A stretch of DNA of 64,000 nt from Glutamicibacter sp. PS (GTDB lineage: Bacteria; Actinomycetota; Actinomycetes; Actinomycetales; Micrococcaceae), in the NCBI GenBank assembly GCA_031317595.1, contig JANCMB010000001.1, forward strand, positions 3,214,468 through 3,278,467, given 5' to 3'. The position numbers and the translations under genes were made by a program. Below are positions 1 to 12,892 of the stretch, in pieces; within the stretch, counting starts at the first letter, position 1, and each line of letters opens with the position of its first letter. The notes beneath the pieces are model-generated. The model did no database searches. It was not told the origin of the DNA and worked only from the letters and a program-made list of their open reading frames with translations.

Positions 1-1631
<1,631 letters not shown>

Positions 1632-1887
1632 AAAAAATAAAAAGCCGCTCGAACCCTTCGGAAAATAAAGGCGAACCAGCGTACATCCTGGCGAATAAAA
1701 AACACTCGGAACAACACACGGGCCACACCCACCCACATCACGGGCGACTGCTTCGCTTCGGAGCAACTTTCCCAGCCTACCACCACCCCGACCCGGACGC
1801 AAATCCGAACCGGTGAGCAGTTCCTGACTGGAAGCTCATCAACCGGTGAACACCTCGTGAAATCCGTGGTGGCCGTTCCGGCGACAG
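1632..1887 (-). other. rRNA operon leader
   Basis: About 255 nt between the predicted rrn start site and mature 16S, without a credible protein gene. It should hold the antitermination boxes and the left half of the RNase III processing stem, but I could not identify a clear boxA. A T-rich stretch lies just upstream of 16S on the minus strand. Confidence 0.6.
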
Positions 1888-1893
1888 ATAAAA

Positions 1894-1922
1894 ACTATAC
1901 GGACTTTCTAGGGGCCATGCAA
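1894..1922 (-). promoter_or_regulatory. rrn promoter
   Basis: On the minus strand a -35 element TTGCAT (1922-1917) and a -10 element TATAGT (1899-1894) are separated by exactly 17 bp, near-consensus for the housekeeping sigma factor. The predicted start is around 1887, reading into the 16S gene. Confidence 0.7.
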
Positions 1923-1963
1923 ATCGCTGGGCCGTGTTCTGCGTCATAGCCTTTATGCTGTCC

Positions 1964-1969
1964 TAGGCT
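1964..1969 (+). promoter_or_regulatory. -10 box of leaderless nitronate monooxygenase mRNA
   Basis: TAGGCT ends 6 nt before the ATG at 1976 and no Shine-Dalgarno sequence is present, so transcription probably starts at the A of ATG. Confidence 0.5.
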
Positions 1970-1975
1970 TCAATT

Positions 1976-2938
1976 ATGAGCGACCTCCAGAAGCTACTGA
2001 GTTACCGCGAACCGGTCTTTAATGCCCCCATGGCCGGTGCCGCTTCAGGGGCCCTAGCCGCAGCGGTGGCCACGGCGGGCGGCGTGGGCATGATCGGTAT
2101 CCCCGCCGCTACTGCACAGACGTGGGTCGATGAGCAGGCCCGCATGGTGTGCGACCTAGAACTCCCCTGGGGCGCCGGGTTTATGGGCTGGGCCCTCGAG
2201 CGGGACCTCTCCGCGATGGAGTGGATCCTTGACTACGACCCCGCCTTGATCTGCATCAGCTTCGGTGATCCCACACGCGGAGCCGCCTTAGCTCATGAGG
2301 CTGGCGTCAGCACGGCCATGCAGGTAGGTAACGCCGCCGAGCTTAACCGTGCGCTCGAAGATGACATCGATGTGGTGATTGTTCGTGGCGCCGAAGGTGG
2401 TGGACACGGACGCAACGAGATCGGCACCTTGCCGCTACTACAGCTCGCTATTGAACAAACCCGAAAGCCCGTTATCGCCGCGGGCGGGATCGCCACCGCC
2501 CATGGAGTGGCCGCTGCGCTGGCCTGCGGGGCCGAGGCAGTATGGGTGGGTACACGCTTTCTTGCCTGCAGTGAATCCAGCGCCCACCAGCGACTGAAGG
2601 AACGGGCCCTACAAGCAGGGATGGATGACACCGTCTATACCCGCGCCTTCGATATCGCCCAGCAGCTGCCCTGGGATCCTGCCTACGGCGGGCGAGCCGT
2701 ACGCAATACCTTCTCCGACCGATGGGCCGATCGTATCCCCGCCCTCGAAGAGAAGGCCGACGAATCCCTGCGACGCGAGATGGTGCGCGCGCGGACCGAG
2801 GCCGACGTAACCATCGCACCGGTCTACGCCGGGCAGTCGGTGGAATTCGTGCGGCACACCGAAACAGCCGCAGAGGTTATCGCCGAACTGGCGGAGTTCC
2901 GCGAGGTGCTGGCGCACACGGCGCAGCGGTTCAGCTAG
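1976..2938 (+). CDS. Nitronate monooxygenase (2-nitropropane dioxygenase family)
   Basis: 320-residue FMN-dependent TIM-barrel enzyme that oxidises alkyl nitronates (such as propionate 3-nitronate) to carbonyl products and nitrite in the cytoplasm. Seen: APMAG at residues 18-22 as in the family N-terminus, a glycine-rich [10 protein letters not shown] loop near residue 137, and the FMN-phosphate segment [11 protein letters not shown] followed by GTRFL near 165-200. Length is typical. The start is supported by a TAGGCT box 6 nt upstream, suggesting leaderless translation. The gene stands alone and converges on panC, the two sharing the CTAG that holds both stop codons. Family membership is firm; the true substrate is unknown, since many members are only named by homology. 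Confidence 0.88.
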   Translation: MSDLQKLLSYREPVFNAPMAGAASGALAAAVATAGGVGMIGIPAATAQTWVDEQARMVCDLELPWGAGFMGWALERDLSAMEWILDYDPALICISFGDPTRGAALAHEAGVSTAMQVGNAAELNRALEDDIDVVIVRGAEGGGHGRNEIGTLPLLQLAIEQTRKPVIAAGGIATAHGVAAALACGAEAVWVGTRFLACSESSAHQRLKERALQAGMDDTVYTRAFDIAQQLPWDPAYGGRAVRNTFSDRWADRIPALEEKADESLRREMVRARTEADVTIAPVYAGQSVEFVRHTETAAEVIAELAEFREVLAHTAQRFS

Positions 2939-3807
2939 ATCGGCTGATTATCGATCAGCCGCACCCCACCGACCACGGCCGCAACGAGTATGAGCCCTTC
3001 ACCCGTGAATGGTGTGTCCTGGCAGTTGAAGGCGAGTTCTTGGAGCGTGCGCGGATCGACGACGACAAAGTAATCGAGCTGCACCAGCGGCTCCATCTGA
3101 AAGAGCCCGATCGCATCATCGATATTCAGCGGCTCGTGGCGGGCAGCCCGTTCGGCGATCATGCGGATGGCCCGTGAGATCACCAGTGCCGCATGACGCT
3201 GATCGTCATCGAGCAAGGCATTTCGACTCGAGAGCGCCAGGCCCTGCTCCGTGCGAACGATCGGTACGCTACAGATCTGCACCGGGTAGCAGAGGTCGGC
3301 CACCATGCGCCGGATCAGTAGGAGCTGTTGCGCATCTTTCTGCCCGAAGTACGCCCGGTAGGTGCCATGACGCGGATCCGCGAGATTGAGCAGCTTGGCG
3401 ACCACCGCCAGCATCCCATCGAAGTGCCCTGGCCGAGAGGCTCCCTCATAGAGCTCGCCGAGCTTTCCGGAGCTCACCGCAATCAGCGGGGCGCCGTCGG
3501 GATAGATCTCTTTGGCGTCGGGCGCAAACACCAGGTCCACCCCCGCGGCGGCGGCCAGTTCCACGTCGGCCTCAAGGGTCCGTGGATACTTCGCGTAGTC
3601 GCCTGGATCGTTGAATTGCAGTTCGTTCACGAAAATGGAAATGACGACGAGGTCGTTCTCGGCTCGCGCCCGGGCGAAGAGCTCACCATGCCCGGAGTGG
3701 AGCGCGCCCATGGTGGGTACGAATCCGGTACTTTCCGGGCGGGCGGCGTCGAGGGCGGCGCGTAGCTGCGCGCGGGTACGGACGATCTGCGGGGTTTTCA
3801 CGCCCAC
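2935..3807 (-). CDS. panC: Pantothenate synthetase
   Basis: 290 residues. Joins pantoate and beta-alanine with ATP to make pantothenate for coenzyme A. Seen: the nucleotidyltransferase signature [12 protein letters not shown] near residues 28-39, and later conserved blocks ([27 protein letters not shown]) in the usual order. Start is GTG at 3807, overlapping the stop of the DUF2520 gene by one base (TAGTG), which points to translational coupling. It is the last gene of the long minus-strand cluster. Its stop overlaps that of the convergent nitronate monooxygenase by 4 nt, so there is no room for a conventional intrinsic terminator between them. Confidence 0.97.
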   Translation of the reverse strand: MGVKTPQIVRTRAQLRAALDAARPESTGFVPTMGALHSGHGELFARARAENDLVVISIFVNELQFNDPGDYAKYPRTLEADVELAAAAGVDLVFAPDAKEIYPDGAPLIAVSSGKLGELYEGASRPGHFDGMLAVVAKLLNLADPRHGTYRAYFGQKDAQQLLLIRRMVADLCYPVQICSVPIVRTEQGLALSSRNALLDDDQRHAALVISRAIRMIAERAARHEPLNIDDAIGLFQMEPLVQLDYFVVVDPRTLQELAFNCQDTPFTGEGLILVAAVVGGVRLIDNQPI

Positions 3808-4673
3808 TATTCTAGGACTTCGCGAAGCTGCTCATATTTTTCGTCGCTGATCAGCCCGTGCGTGGCCGCACGTTGTGCCGTGGCACGCGCCAACGCTAGA
3901 TAGCTGGCGCTGGTTTCCTCCGGTTCCTCGGCCAAGGCCGCCCGGTGGGCACGGACTGTGCCCAGATCCCCTCGCGCCACCGGGCCGGTGAGTGAGCCGG
4001 GACCCGAACGTAGTGCGTTATCCAAGCTGGCTCCCATGAGCGCCGAGAGGGTGGCGGAAGGCTCGCTGATCCCGATTCGGCGCAACATATCCGAGGCCTG
4101 CGCGGTTAGCGTGTTGAGATGGTTCGCGGCGTGGGCCAAGGCCGCGTGGTAGGTGGGTCGGTCTGCCTCGGCCACGGTGACCGGCTCTCCGCGCATCTCC
4201 ACGACCAGCGCTTGGGCCACCGGCAGTATCGCCTCATCGGCGGTCACCGCGAAAACACAGTCGGTCAACCGGGCCAAGTCCATGCTCATTCCGGTAAAGG
4301 TCATTGCCGGATGGATGGCTAAGCCCAGCGCGCCATGCTCAAGCGCCGGGGCGAGGATCGAGGTTCCGTATCGCCCGGCGGTGTGCACCACCAAATGACC
4401 GGGCTGGAAGTGGCCGCCGGCGGCTAGGCCGGCGACAAGCTCGGCCAGCACGTCGTCGGGCACCGCAAAGAGCACCAGTTCGCTCCGCCGCAGAATCTCG
4501 TCGGCACCGAGAACCGGGACCCCGGGTAACAGTAGCTCGGCCCGCTCCAAGGAGGCTTCGGAGACCGCGTGGACCCCGGTGATGCGGTGCCCGGCCGCCG
4601 CGAGCGCGGCACCGAGCACGGCACCGACCTTTCCCGCGGAAATCACGCCGATGCCTAGTCGTGGAGCCTGCAT
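3807..4673 (-). CDS. Rossmann-like DUF2520 domain oxidoreductase
   Basis: 288 residues. N-terminal dinucleotide-binding fold with [23 protein letters not shown] (a G-x-x-x-A/G-K-V-G Rossmann turn) at about residues 7-29, then a helical DUF2520 domain (about 130-260) with the family's LIHPAMTF-type segment (here [11 protein letters not shown]). Such genes sit directly upstream of panC in many actinobacteria, for example next to panC in Mycobacterium tuberculosis. The NAD(P) reductase fold and the coupling to panC by a 1-nt overlap make a role in pantothenate synthesis, such as ketopantoate reduction, attractive. That role is inference; no panE is visible in the window. Confidence 0.85.
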   Translation of the reverse strand: MQAPRLGIGVISAGKVGAVLGAALAAAGHRITGVHAVSEASLERAELLLPGVPVLGADEILRRSELVLFAVPDDVLAELVAGLAAGGHFQPGHLVVHTAGRYGTSILAPALEHGALGLAIHPAMTFTGMSMDLARLTDCVFAVTADEAILPVAQALVVEMRGEPVTVAEADRPTYHAALAHAANHLNTLTAQASDMLRRIGISEPSATLSALMGASLDNALRSGPGSLTGPVARGDLGTVRAHRAALAEEPEETSASYLALARATAQRAATHGLISDEKYEQLREVLE

Positions 4674-4675
4674 AC

Positions 4676-6046
4676 TTACCTTTCGCTGGCGCGCTGCGCC
4701 TGGGCCTCGAAGAACTCCGCGGCCACCGCGCTGTCGATCTGTTCAAGTTCACCGAGCACCGTACCACCTGCGCTATGCACCCGCACCGTGGCTAAGGCGC
4801 GACGCCGGTCGAGCGGACCCTGCCGCCAGCTGGTGCCCTGCACCTTGGTATGTGGCGTGAAGGTGGCCCGCCGACCCAACCGGCCATGCCGGGTGATGAG
4901 CGTGGTGGGGGTGACGGCGAAGCCTTGCACCCGCCAAGCCCACGGCGAGAAGATCCGCGCCGCGCGCGGCGAAACGGTGAACCCGCGCTGCTCTCCGCTG
5001 CCTTCCAAGGCGGTGAGCAGCACCTCACGTTGTTCCGCGACGCCGAGATTCGGCAGGAGGATTCCCATGATCTGGGCTACCGCATGCACGTCCCCCACGG
5101 GGAGCACCACGGTGGTGGACTCGGAACCGTCGTCGCCGGACCCGGTGCCCAGCACGTTGATCTGCATGCGGTACCAGCCCAGCGATCCCCAGAGCCACGG
5201 GCGCGAAATCTCGATGGCCTGCACGCGACGTACCGGCACCGATTGCTGTTTGGTGTCGGTCAGTCCATAGGCCACGCGCAGTCCGGTGTCGGTGACGCTG
5301 GCGGTGAAATTCCAGCCGCCATTGAGTTCCTTGTAAAACCAGCCACCGAAACCTAACAGGGCCGGAAACAGGCCGGCAGCGAACCCGCCCACGCCCACGA
5401 TGGTGAGCACTAGGAGCGTGATCGTCAGCAGCGCGCCAATGATCGCTCCTGGCCGGAGCAGGAAGGAACCAATCAGGCGGCCCGGGGGCACCCGAACCAA
5501 TTGCCGTTCATCCTCGATATCGGGCACCGGAGTATCGACGGTGTCGACCGACACGGCCGCGGTCGGTTGTTGGCCGTGGGCCAGCGTGAGGATCTGCCGC
5601 CGTAGCTGTGCGGCCTCGTCCTTCTTCAGGTAGGACAGGCGCAACACCGAGGAGGACCCGTCGGCCACATCGAAGCGCAGTTCGGCCAAGCCCAGCAGCC
5701 GAGCCACCAGCGGCTGGGCGATTTCGATGGACTGCACCTTGTCGATGCGTGCCTGCTTTTGGCTACGGAAAATCATTCCGGTGTTTACGTAGACGTGAGT
5801 TGCGGTAATCCGATATCGGGTGAAGTACCACGACAGGAAGTAGACCAGCAGAATCACCAGTAAGAGACCGCCGCCGATCAGCGCGGTCATCGGCAACCGC
5901 TCCTGCGCAAAGCGCTCGGCAAAGGACAGCTCGCGGGTGTTTTGCAAATAGATGAAGATCAGGCCGAGGATGGCGATCCAGCCCTGAACGAAGGGGCTGG
6001 CCGGATGCACCCGCAGCCACGGTGCCTGCGGATCCTCGGTACTCAC
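4676..6046 (-). CDS. Large bacterial PH-domain (bPH2, YdbT-like) membrane protein
   Basis: 456 residues, YdbT/DUF304-like. Two hydrophobic segments near the N-terminus (about 22-38 and 53-75) are followed by a bPH2 domain (RYRITATHVYVNTGMIFRS...). A second hydrophobic pair lies near 195-235, and further PH-like repeats fill the rest (YGLTDTKQQSVPVRRVQAIEI, RHGRLGRRATF). Its ATG overlaps the stop of the small bPH2 gene (ATGA), so the two are translationally coupled, as in Bacillus ydbS-ydbT. There YdbST has been linked to membrane-stress tolerance; the function here is unknown. Two bases separate it from the DUF2520 start. Confidence 0.85.
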   Translation of the reverse strand: MSTEDPQAPWLRVHPASPFVQGWIAILGLIFIYLQNTRELSFAERFAQERLPMTALIGGGLLLVILLVYFLSWYFTRYRITATHVYVNTGMIFRSQKQARIDKVQSIEIAQPLVARLLGLAELRFDVADGSSSVLRLSYLKKDEAAQLRRQILTLAHGQQPTAAVSVDTVDTPVPDIEDERQLVRVPPGRLIGSFLLRPGAIIGALLTITLLVLTIVGVGGFAAGLFPALLGFGGWFYKELNGGWNFTASVTDTGLRVAYGLTDTKQQSVPVRRVQAIEISRPWLWGSLGWYRMQINVLGTGSGDDGSESTTVVLPVGDVHAVAQIMGILLPNLGVAEQREVLLTALEGSGEQRGFTVSPRAARIFSPWAWRVQGFAVTPTTLITRHGRLGRRATFTPHTKVQGTSWRQGPLDRRRALATVRVHSAGGTVLGELEQIDSAVAAEFFEAQAQRASER

Positions 6047-6528
6047 ATCATCCGCGCTTCCCCGGCCGCGACGAGCCGTTCACGCAGGGCCTCACCTTCG
6101 GCAGCCGGAACCCCGAGAATAGTTGCCGTCGCCGCCGAAGCGGCGGTGTTCAGCACGAGCTGGCAGAGTCCGAAACGACGCTCCAACGGGCCGCTTTTCA
6201 GCTCAACGTATTGCATCCGTCCGTAGGGAACGGCACGCTGGTTGCGCACCAACAGGCCGTAGCGCACCAGCAAATCTTCGTCGCGTTCGAGGTAACCGAT
6301 GGCGGCGACCCGGCGACGTAGCAAAATTAGTTCCAGCAGCGCGAAGAGGACCACCAGCAGCGGCAGCGTGAGTCGTAACCAACCCGGAATGGGGGCTCCC
6401 AGCAATCCCAGCAGGGCCGGAATCAGCGCCACCAGCAGAACAAGAGTACTGGTCAGGGCCCAGCTGATCGTGCGTACGGTGAGATAACGCGGGTCAACCG
6501 CGACAAAATTATTCGGTAACGGTTCCAT
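6043..6528 (-). CDS. Small bacterial PH-domain (bPH2, YdbS-like) membrane protein
   Basis: 161 residues. Two membrane helices (about 20-42 and 47-68) precede one bPH2 domain (LLVRYGLLVRNQRAVPYGRMQYVEL). The reading frame runs further upstream, but I place the start at ATG 6528: AGGAG sits 7 nt before it, while the ATG at 6534 would be too close to that site. With this start the gene overlaps the DUF3180 gene by about 20 nt and its stop overlaps the next ATG (ATGA). It presumably forms a complex with the large bPH2 protein. Confidence 0.85.
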   Translation of the reverse strand: MEPLPNNFVAVDPRYLTVRTISWALTSTLVLLVALIPALLGLLGAPIPGWLRLTLPLLVVLFALLELILLRRRVAAIGYLERDEDLLVRYGLLVRNQRAVPYGRMQYVELKSGPLERRFGLCQLVLNTAASAATATILGVPAAEGEALRERLVAAGEARMM

Positions 6529-6970
6529 CGGCATTCTCCTCGGGATCTTCCGGGGGTATTTTGCACAAGTGTTGCACAATATAGCCAATGATCACCATCG
6601 CGACCCCGCCGGCACCGAGCACTAGCGCGCGGGTCAGCGTGGGGCTCGAGCCACTTGCCAGCCAGAGCATCAGCACCGCAGGCAAATGCCAGCCGGCGAT
6701 AACCGCCCCGGCATAGGCCGCCGCCTGGGCGAGTACGAGGGTGCGGGCGGCCGCTATGGGATCGATATGCCCGGCTCCCGAGGTCGAGCGCTTAATCCGA
6801 ATGCCCAGCACCAGCACGATGACGCTCACCGCACCCATGGAAAACAGCGCCGTGTAGTCCAGCACGGGGGCCAGCCGGCCCGCGGAGGTCAGCCACTGCA
6901 GTGCCGCCCACCCCACCAGCGCCCCGGCGCCGAGGCAGAGTAGCAACAGTCCCACGCGCAATTTCGTCAT
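6509..6970 (-). CDS. DUF3180 family membrane protein
   Basis: 153 residues with four predicted membrane helices: a start segment of residues 4-25, then helices near 40-60, 78-97 and 105-130. The C-terminal tail is acidic (PPEDPEENADG). ATG 6970 is chosen because it overlaps the folBK stop (ATGA) and gives the usual family length; a longer frame upstream would run into folK. DUF3180 is found in actinobacteria next to folate genes; no function is established and none can be read from the sequence. Confidence 0.85.
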   Translation of the reverse strand: MTKLRVGLLLLCLGAGALVGWAALQWLTSAGRLAPVLDYTALFSMGAVSVIVLVLGIRIKRSTSGAGHIDPIAAARTLVLAQAAAYAGAVIAGWHLPAVLMLWLASGSSPTLTRALVLGAGGVAMVIIGYIVQHLCKIPPEDPEENADGTVTE

Positions 6971-7800
6971 GGTCGGCGAATATCCTTGGTATCTTCGGCC
7001 GCGTCGGCCAACCGGGTCACCAACTGTCCGCCAAGTACCGCGTCGGGGTCCATCCAACTCCACGGGGCCAGCACGAAACCACGCAAATGCGCACGTGGGT
7101 GCGGTAACGTCAGCCGCTCATCCTCCATGCGCAGCGCGTCATAGGTGATCAGGTCCAGGTCCAGGGTGCGGGCTTCCCAGCGCACCTCGCGGGTACGCTC
7201 ATGCTCGGCCTCGATTTGCTGGCAGATGTCCAGCAACTCATGCGGCCCGAGTTCGGTGCTGATGCGTACCACCTGATTGAGGAAGTCACCCTGCCCCTCG
7301 GGGCCACCGACGGGCTTGGTTTGCGCCAACGGGGAGACCGCTTCGATGGTGACAAAGTCCCCCAGACGGTGCACCGCCGAGGCCAAGGTAGCCTGCGAAT
7401 CACCCAGGTTTGAGCCCAGCGCGATAATCGCTGTATGTACCGGCTGGTGCCGGGTGATCTCGATTGCTACATCGCTAAAGGGCACCGGAATCGGTGCCTG
7501 TGGCTTATGCACCGTGACGTCGACCGTGCGCACGCTGCGGTATCCGGCGAGGATCGCCTCGGCAATTTGAACCGCGAGCTTCTCAATGAGATCCCAGGGG
7601 CCGGCCTGAATTTGGGCGACCACCAGCTCACTGACCTCACCGTAGTGCACGGTGTCGGCGACGTTATCGCTCAGCGCGGCGCGGGTGATTTCGGTGTGTA
7701 GCACCACGTCGACGACGAAGATCTGTCCATCGCGTTTCTCGTGGTCGAATACCCCGTGGTAACCGGTCGCACTAATACCCTGGATGCTAATGCGATCCAT
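6967..7800 (-). CDS. folBK: Bifunctional dihydroneopterin aldolase / HPPK
   Basis: 277 residues. FolB (about 1-118) cleaves 7,8-dihydroneopterin to 6-hydroxymethyl-dihydropterin, and FolK (about 122-277) pyrophosphorylates it for FolP. Seen: FolB GYHGVFDHEKRDGQ and the catalytic lysine motif VHKPQAPIP; FolK IIALGSNLGD, the QTKPVGGPEGQGDFLN loop, and RTLDLDLITYD with the metal-binding aspartates, then LPHPRAHLRGFVL. ATG 7800 is chosen over upstream starts because FolB proteins begin at this point (MDRISIQG). It overlaps the 3' end of folP by 14 nt. Fused FolB-FolK proteins are known in actinobacteria. Confidence 0.95.
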   Translation of the reverse strand: MDRISIQGISATGYHGVFDHEKRDGQIFVVDVVLHTEITRAALSDNVADTVHYGEVSELVVAQIQAGPWDLIEKLAVQIAEAILAGYRSVRTVDVTVHKPQAPIPVPFSDVAIEITRHQPVHTAIIALGSNLGDSQATLASAVHRLGDFVTIEAVSPLAQTKPVGGPEGQGDFLNQVVRISTELGPHELLDICQQIEAEHERTREVRWEARTLDLDLITYDALRMEDERLTLPHPRAHLRGFVLAPWSWMDPDAVLGGQLVTRLADAAEDTKDIRRP

Positions 7801-8689
7801 GGGCGCGCAACACCTCCAGCGCGTCGAGATTGGCGCGCACATCGTGCACCCGAACGGCCCATACCCCGCGCTGGGCAGCCAGAACGCTGGTGGCCACGGT
7901 GGCCGCGTCGCGCTCCAGTGGGGCGCGCTCGACGCCATCGACGGACAGCAACTTGCCCAGGAAGCGCTTGCGGCTGGTGCCGATCAGCACGCGATGCCCC
8001 AGAGCCTCAATGGGCTCGAGGTTGCCCAATAGTTCCCAGTTCTGCTCGGCGGTTTTCGCAAAGCCCACCCCGGGATCCAAGATGATCTGCTCGGGCTTCA
8101 CGCCGGCGGCCAGGAAGGTATCGCGCAACTCGCTCAATTCGGCGGCGACCTCCGCGGCAACGTCCCGGTATTCGGCGTGGGACTGCATGTCGCTGGCCGT
8201 ACCGCGGCGGTGCATCAGCACATAGGGCACCCCGGTCTCGGCAATGAGTTCCGGCATCCCCGATTCATAGGTCAGCCCGGAAACATCATTGATCAGGTGC
8301 GCCCCGGCGGCCAAGGCGCGGCGGGCGGTAGCCACGTGCATGGTGTCCACAGACACCACGGCGCCGGCGCGAACCAGCGCCTCCACGACGGGCACAACAC
8401 GCTTAATCTCGAGCTCCGGGTCAACCTCGTCGGCTCCCGGACGGGTGGATTCGCCGCCCACGTCGATCAGCTCGGCACCGGCTTCGAGCAGGGCCAAGCC
8501 GTGGCGGATGGCATCCTCCACGTCCAGGTACTTGCCACCGTCGGAGAAGGAATCCTCCGTCACGTTCAGCACGCCCATCACCAGGGTGCGCCCGGTAGGC
8601 AGGTCCTCGAAGTTCTTGCGCTTGGACTTGCGCACTACGCTCAATGGACTGGTGGCCGGACCGGTGCCGGGGATCGCGCCGAGTGACAT
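7787..8689 (-). CDS. folP: Dihydropteroate synthase
   Basis: 300 residues, TIM barrel. Condenses hydroxymethyl-dihydropterin pyrophosphate with p-aminobenzoate; this is the sulfonamide target. Seen: the two family signatures MGVLNVTEDSFSDGG (about residue 38) and GGESTRPGA (about 78), then VSVDTMH, LINDVSGL, LMHRRGT and ILDPGVGFAKT, ending with GTSRKRFLG and RVHDV. All blocks are intact, so it is a functional FolP rather than a degenerate paralogue. The short basic N-terminal extension (about 25 residues) is slightly long. Starts 4 nt after the folE stop with AAGG at proper spacing. Confidence 0.97.
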   Translation of the reverse strand: MSLGAIPGTGPATSPLSVVRKSKRKNFEDLPTGRTLVMGVLNVTEDSFSDGGKYLDVEDAIRHGLALLEAGAELIDVGGESTRPGADEVDPELEIKRVVPVVEALVRAGAVVSVDTMHVATARRALAAGAHLINDVSGLTYESGMPELIAETGVPYVLMHRRGTASDMQSHAEYRDVAAEVAAELSELRDTFLAAGVKPEQIILDPGVGFAKTAEQNWELLGNLEPIEALGHRVLIGTSRKRFLGKLLSVDGVERAPLERDAATVATSVLAAQRGVWAVRVHDVRANLDALEVLRAHGSH

Positions 8690-8693
8690 GTAA

Positions 8694-9278
8694 TTACCTT
8701 CCCAGGATCAGACTCATGGCTTCGGCACGGGTGGCCGATTCTCGCAATTGACCGCGCACCGCGCTGGTGACGGTCTTCGCGCCGGGCTTGCGCACCCCGC
8801 GCATGGACATGCACATATGTTCGCATTCGACGACCACGATGGCGCCGGAGGCGCTGAGGTGTTCCATCAGCGCATCGACAATCTGCGTGGTCAAGCGTTC
8901 TTGCACCTGCGGGCGACGGGCGTACACCTCGACGAGGCGAGCCAGCTTGCTCAACCCGGTGACCTTGCCACCCTTACCCGGAATGTAGCCAATGTGGGCG
9001 GTTCCGTAGAAGGGCACCAAATGGTGCTCGCAGGTGGAGTAGAACGGAATGTCCTTGACCAGCACCATTTCGTCATGGCCGATATCGAAGGTCGTCGACA
9101 GGTGTTCGGCCGGTTCCTGATGGAGCCCGGCGAAGAACTCCGCATAGGCCTTGGCGACCCGGCTCGGGGTCTCGGTCAGCCCTTCACGATCCGGGTCTTC
9201 ACCAATGGCCAGCAGGATTTCGCGCACGGCTGCTGCGATGCGCGGCTGGTCGATAGTCATCTCTTGCTCTGTACTCAC
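8694..9278 (-). CDS. folE: GTP cyclohydrolase I
   Basis: 194 residues. Opens the GTP ring to form dihydroneopterin triphosphate, the first folate step. Seen: zinc ligands in [14 protein letters not shown] and the later cysteine of [15 protein letters not shown], plus the catalytic [20 protein letters not shown] region. Start is GTG 9278 with AGGA about 8 nt upstream. An in-frame ATG at 9260 is possible. The gene follows ftsH by 10 nt and is therefore cotranscribed with it. Confidence 0.97.
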   Translation of the reverse strand: MSTEQEMTIDQPRIAAAVREILLAIGEDPDREGLTETPSRVAKAYAEFFAGLHQEPAEHLSTTFDIGHDEMVLVKDIPFYSTCEHHLVPFYGTAHIGYIPGKGGKVTGLSKLARLVEVYARRPQVQERLTTQIVDALMEHLSASGAIVVVECEHMCMSMRGVRKPGAKTVTSAVRGQLRESATRAEAMSLILGR

Positions 9279-9288
9279 GGCTTCGATC

Positions 9289-11217
<1,929 letters not shown>

Positions 11218-11323
11218 TGATCCGGAGGGCCCCGTACCTCCGCATCCCCCTCACGCAATCATCAGACGTCCGGGCAACGCCACCTTTTGACAGCTTCAAC
11301 GCCCGTGGGGCGCGAAAAGTTCC

Positions 11324-11875
11324 CTACTGGTAAATATGTGGGGCGAGCACGCCAACGCAATCGAGGTTGCGGTACTTCTCAGCCCAGTCCAGGCCGTAAC
11401 CGACCACAAACTTGTTCGGGATGTCCATGCCGACGTACTTCACGTCGATTTCTACCTTGGCCGCCTCGGGCTTGCGTAGTAGCGCGCAGATTTCGACACT
11501 GGCCGGGCCACGCGACTCGAGGTTGGACTTCAACCAGGACAGGGTCAGCCCGGAGTCGATAATGTCCTCGACGATCAGCACATGCTTGCCCATCAGGTCC
11601 GAGTCCAGATCCTTGAGAATGCGCACCACGCCGGAGGATTGAGTACCCGAACCATAGGAGGACACCGCCATCCAGTCCATGGTTACGTGCGAGTTCAGGG
11701 CGCGGGCCAGGTCAGCCATGACCATGACGGCGCCCTTGAGGACGCCCACCACGAGGATGTCGCGGCCCTCGTAGTCCTTGTCGATCTGCGCGGCCAGTTC
11801 CTCGATGCGGGACTGGATTTCTTCCTTGGTGTAAAGCACGGAGGCCAGATCGGCGTTGACTGCGTTCGAATCCAC
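11324..11875 (-). CDS. hpt: Hypoxanthine phosphoribosyltransferase
   Basis: 183 residues. Salvages hypoxanthine and guanine with PRPP. Seen: the PRPP-binding signature VLIVEDIIDSGLT, the flexible loop region SSYGSGTQSSG, and the C-terminal VVGYGLDWAEKYRNL. I choose GTG 11875 (MDSNAVNAD...) because GGGAG lies about 7 nt upstream and related proteins begin at this point; an in-frame ATG at 11926 would add 17 unlikely residues. About 106 bases without a gene separate it from ftsH; I see no clear promoter or terminator there. Confidence 0.95.
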   Translation of the reverse strand: MDSNAVNADLASVLYTKEEIQSRIEELAAQIDKDYEGRDILVVGVLKGAVMVMADLARALNSHVTMDWMAVSSYGSGTQSSGVVRILKDLDSDLMGKHVLIVEDIIDSGLTLSWLKSNLESRGPASVEICALLRKPEAAKVEIDVKYVGMDIPNKFVVGYGLDWAEKYRNLDCVGVLAPHIYQ

Positions 11876-11941
11876 GAGCGTTCTCCCGTTGAAATAGTGG
11901 TGCGGTACTCCACTAGAGTGCCACATTATCTCCGCGCATGT

Positions 11942-12892
11942 TTAGCCGCCCTCGGTGAAAACAATCACCGGACCTCGACGCCAAGCGCTGATCCCGCCTT
12001 CGAGTTGCACCGGACCGGCGGAACGGGAGGCTCGGACCCCCACACCGGCCAGGCCGGCGAGCGCCGCGGTGCGCTCGTGCCCGAGGTTGCGTGCACCGGC
12101 GTGCAGCGCGGCCATCCGTAGCACCCGGGTTCCCACCGCCAGCGGCAGCTGACGTAGCTGCTTGAGGTCGATCCCCTCGCCGCTGGTCAGTCGCGCGAAT
12201 TCGGTCTGGGCCCACTCGTCAAGCGCCGCGGCGTCGGCGGCGGCCAACTCGGCGGTGCGGACCAGCGCGGAGCGGATTCCGGGACCCAGCGAACGTTCTA
12301 GGGCCGGCAGCACCTCGTGCCGTACCGCATTGCGCCGATATCCGGTATCCGCGTTGCTCGGATCCACCCAGAAGTCCAGGCCCGCGCGCCGACAGATCTG
12401 TTCGGTCTCTGCGCGACTCAGCCCGAGCAGCGGGCGCGCGTAGGGGCCGCGGCGTTCGGGCATGCCGGCCAGGGAGCGTGTTCCGGAGCCGCGTAGCAGC
12501 CCCAGTAGCACCTGCTCGGCCTGATCATCACGGGTGTGCCCGAGCAGCAGATGCGTCGCTCCGCTTTCGCTGAGCGCGCTATCGAAGGCCGCGTAGCGGG
12601 CCGTGCGGGCCGCCGCCTCACTGGGCGCACTGTGCACCGCCACCGTATAGACCGGGTCCAGCCCCAGACTCCGGCACTGTTCGGCGGCCCGGGCACTCAC
12701 CTCGACGCTGCCCGCCTGGAGCCCATGGTCGACGATGACCGCGCCGGCCTGGAGTTTGCCAGCAGCTACCAGTTCGCTCGCCGCTACCGCTAGCGCCAGT
12801 GAGTCCGCTCCGCCGGAGACCCCGAGTAGCACCGGTTCACCGGCGCAAAGCCGAGCGATAGCCGAGCGCGCCCGATCCAGCGGGCGGCTCAT
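11942..12892 (-). CDS. tilS: tRNA(Ile)-lysidine synthase
   Basis: 316 residues. Converts C34 of the CAU-anticodon tRNA-Ile to lysidine using ATP and lysine. Seen: the PP-loop SGGADS at residues 26-31, GHTRDDQAEQVLLGLLRGSG, and the RRNAVRHEVLPAL motif typical of TilS. It lacks the long C-terminal domains of the E. coli enzyme, as usual in actinobacteria. Its ATG overlaps the stop of the upstream metalloprotease gene (ATGA). The tilS-hpt-ftsH order is widely conserved. Confidence 0.95.
   Translation of the reverse strand: MSRPLDRARSAIARLCAGEPVLLGVSGGADSLALAVAASELVAAGKLQAGAVIVDHGLQAGSVEVSARAAEQCRSLGLDPVYTVAVHSAPSEAAARTARYAAFDSALSESGATHLLLGHTRDDQAEQVLLGLLRGSGTRSLAGMPERRGPYARPLLGLSRAETEQICRRAGLDFWVDPSNADTGYRRNAVRHEVLPALERSLGPGIRSALVRTAELAAADAAALDEWAQTEFARLTSGEGIDLKQLRQLPLAVGTRVLRMAALHAGARNLGHERTAALAGLAGVGVRASRSAGPVQLEGGISAWRRGPVIVFTEGG

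Noticed and set aside
4579-4860. Small plus-strand frames opposite the DUF2520 and PH-domain genes
   Set aside because: Arg/Pro/Ala-rich composition typical of GC-rich shadows, with no ribosome site or motif.
7801-7938. N-terminal extension of folBK
   Set aside because: Lies within folP and lacks FolB-like residues; FolB begins at MDRISIQG, 7800.
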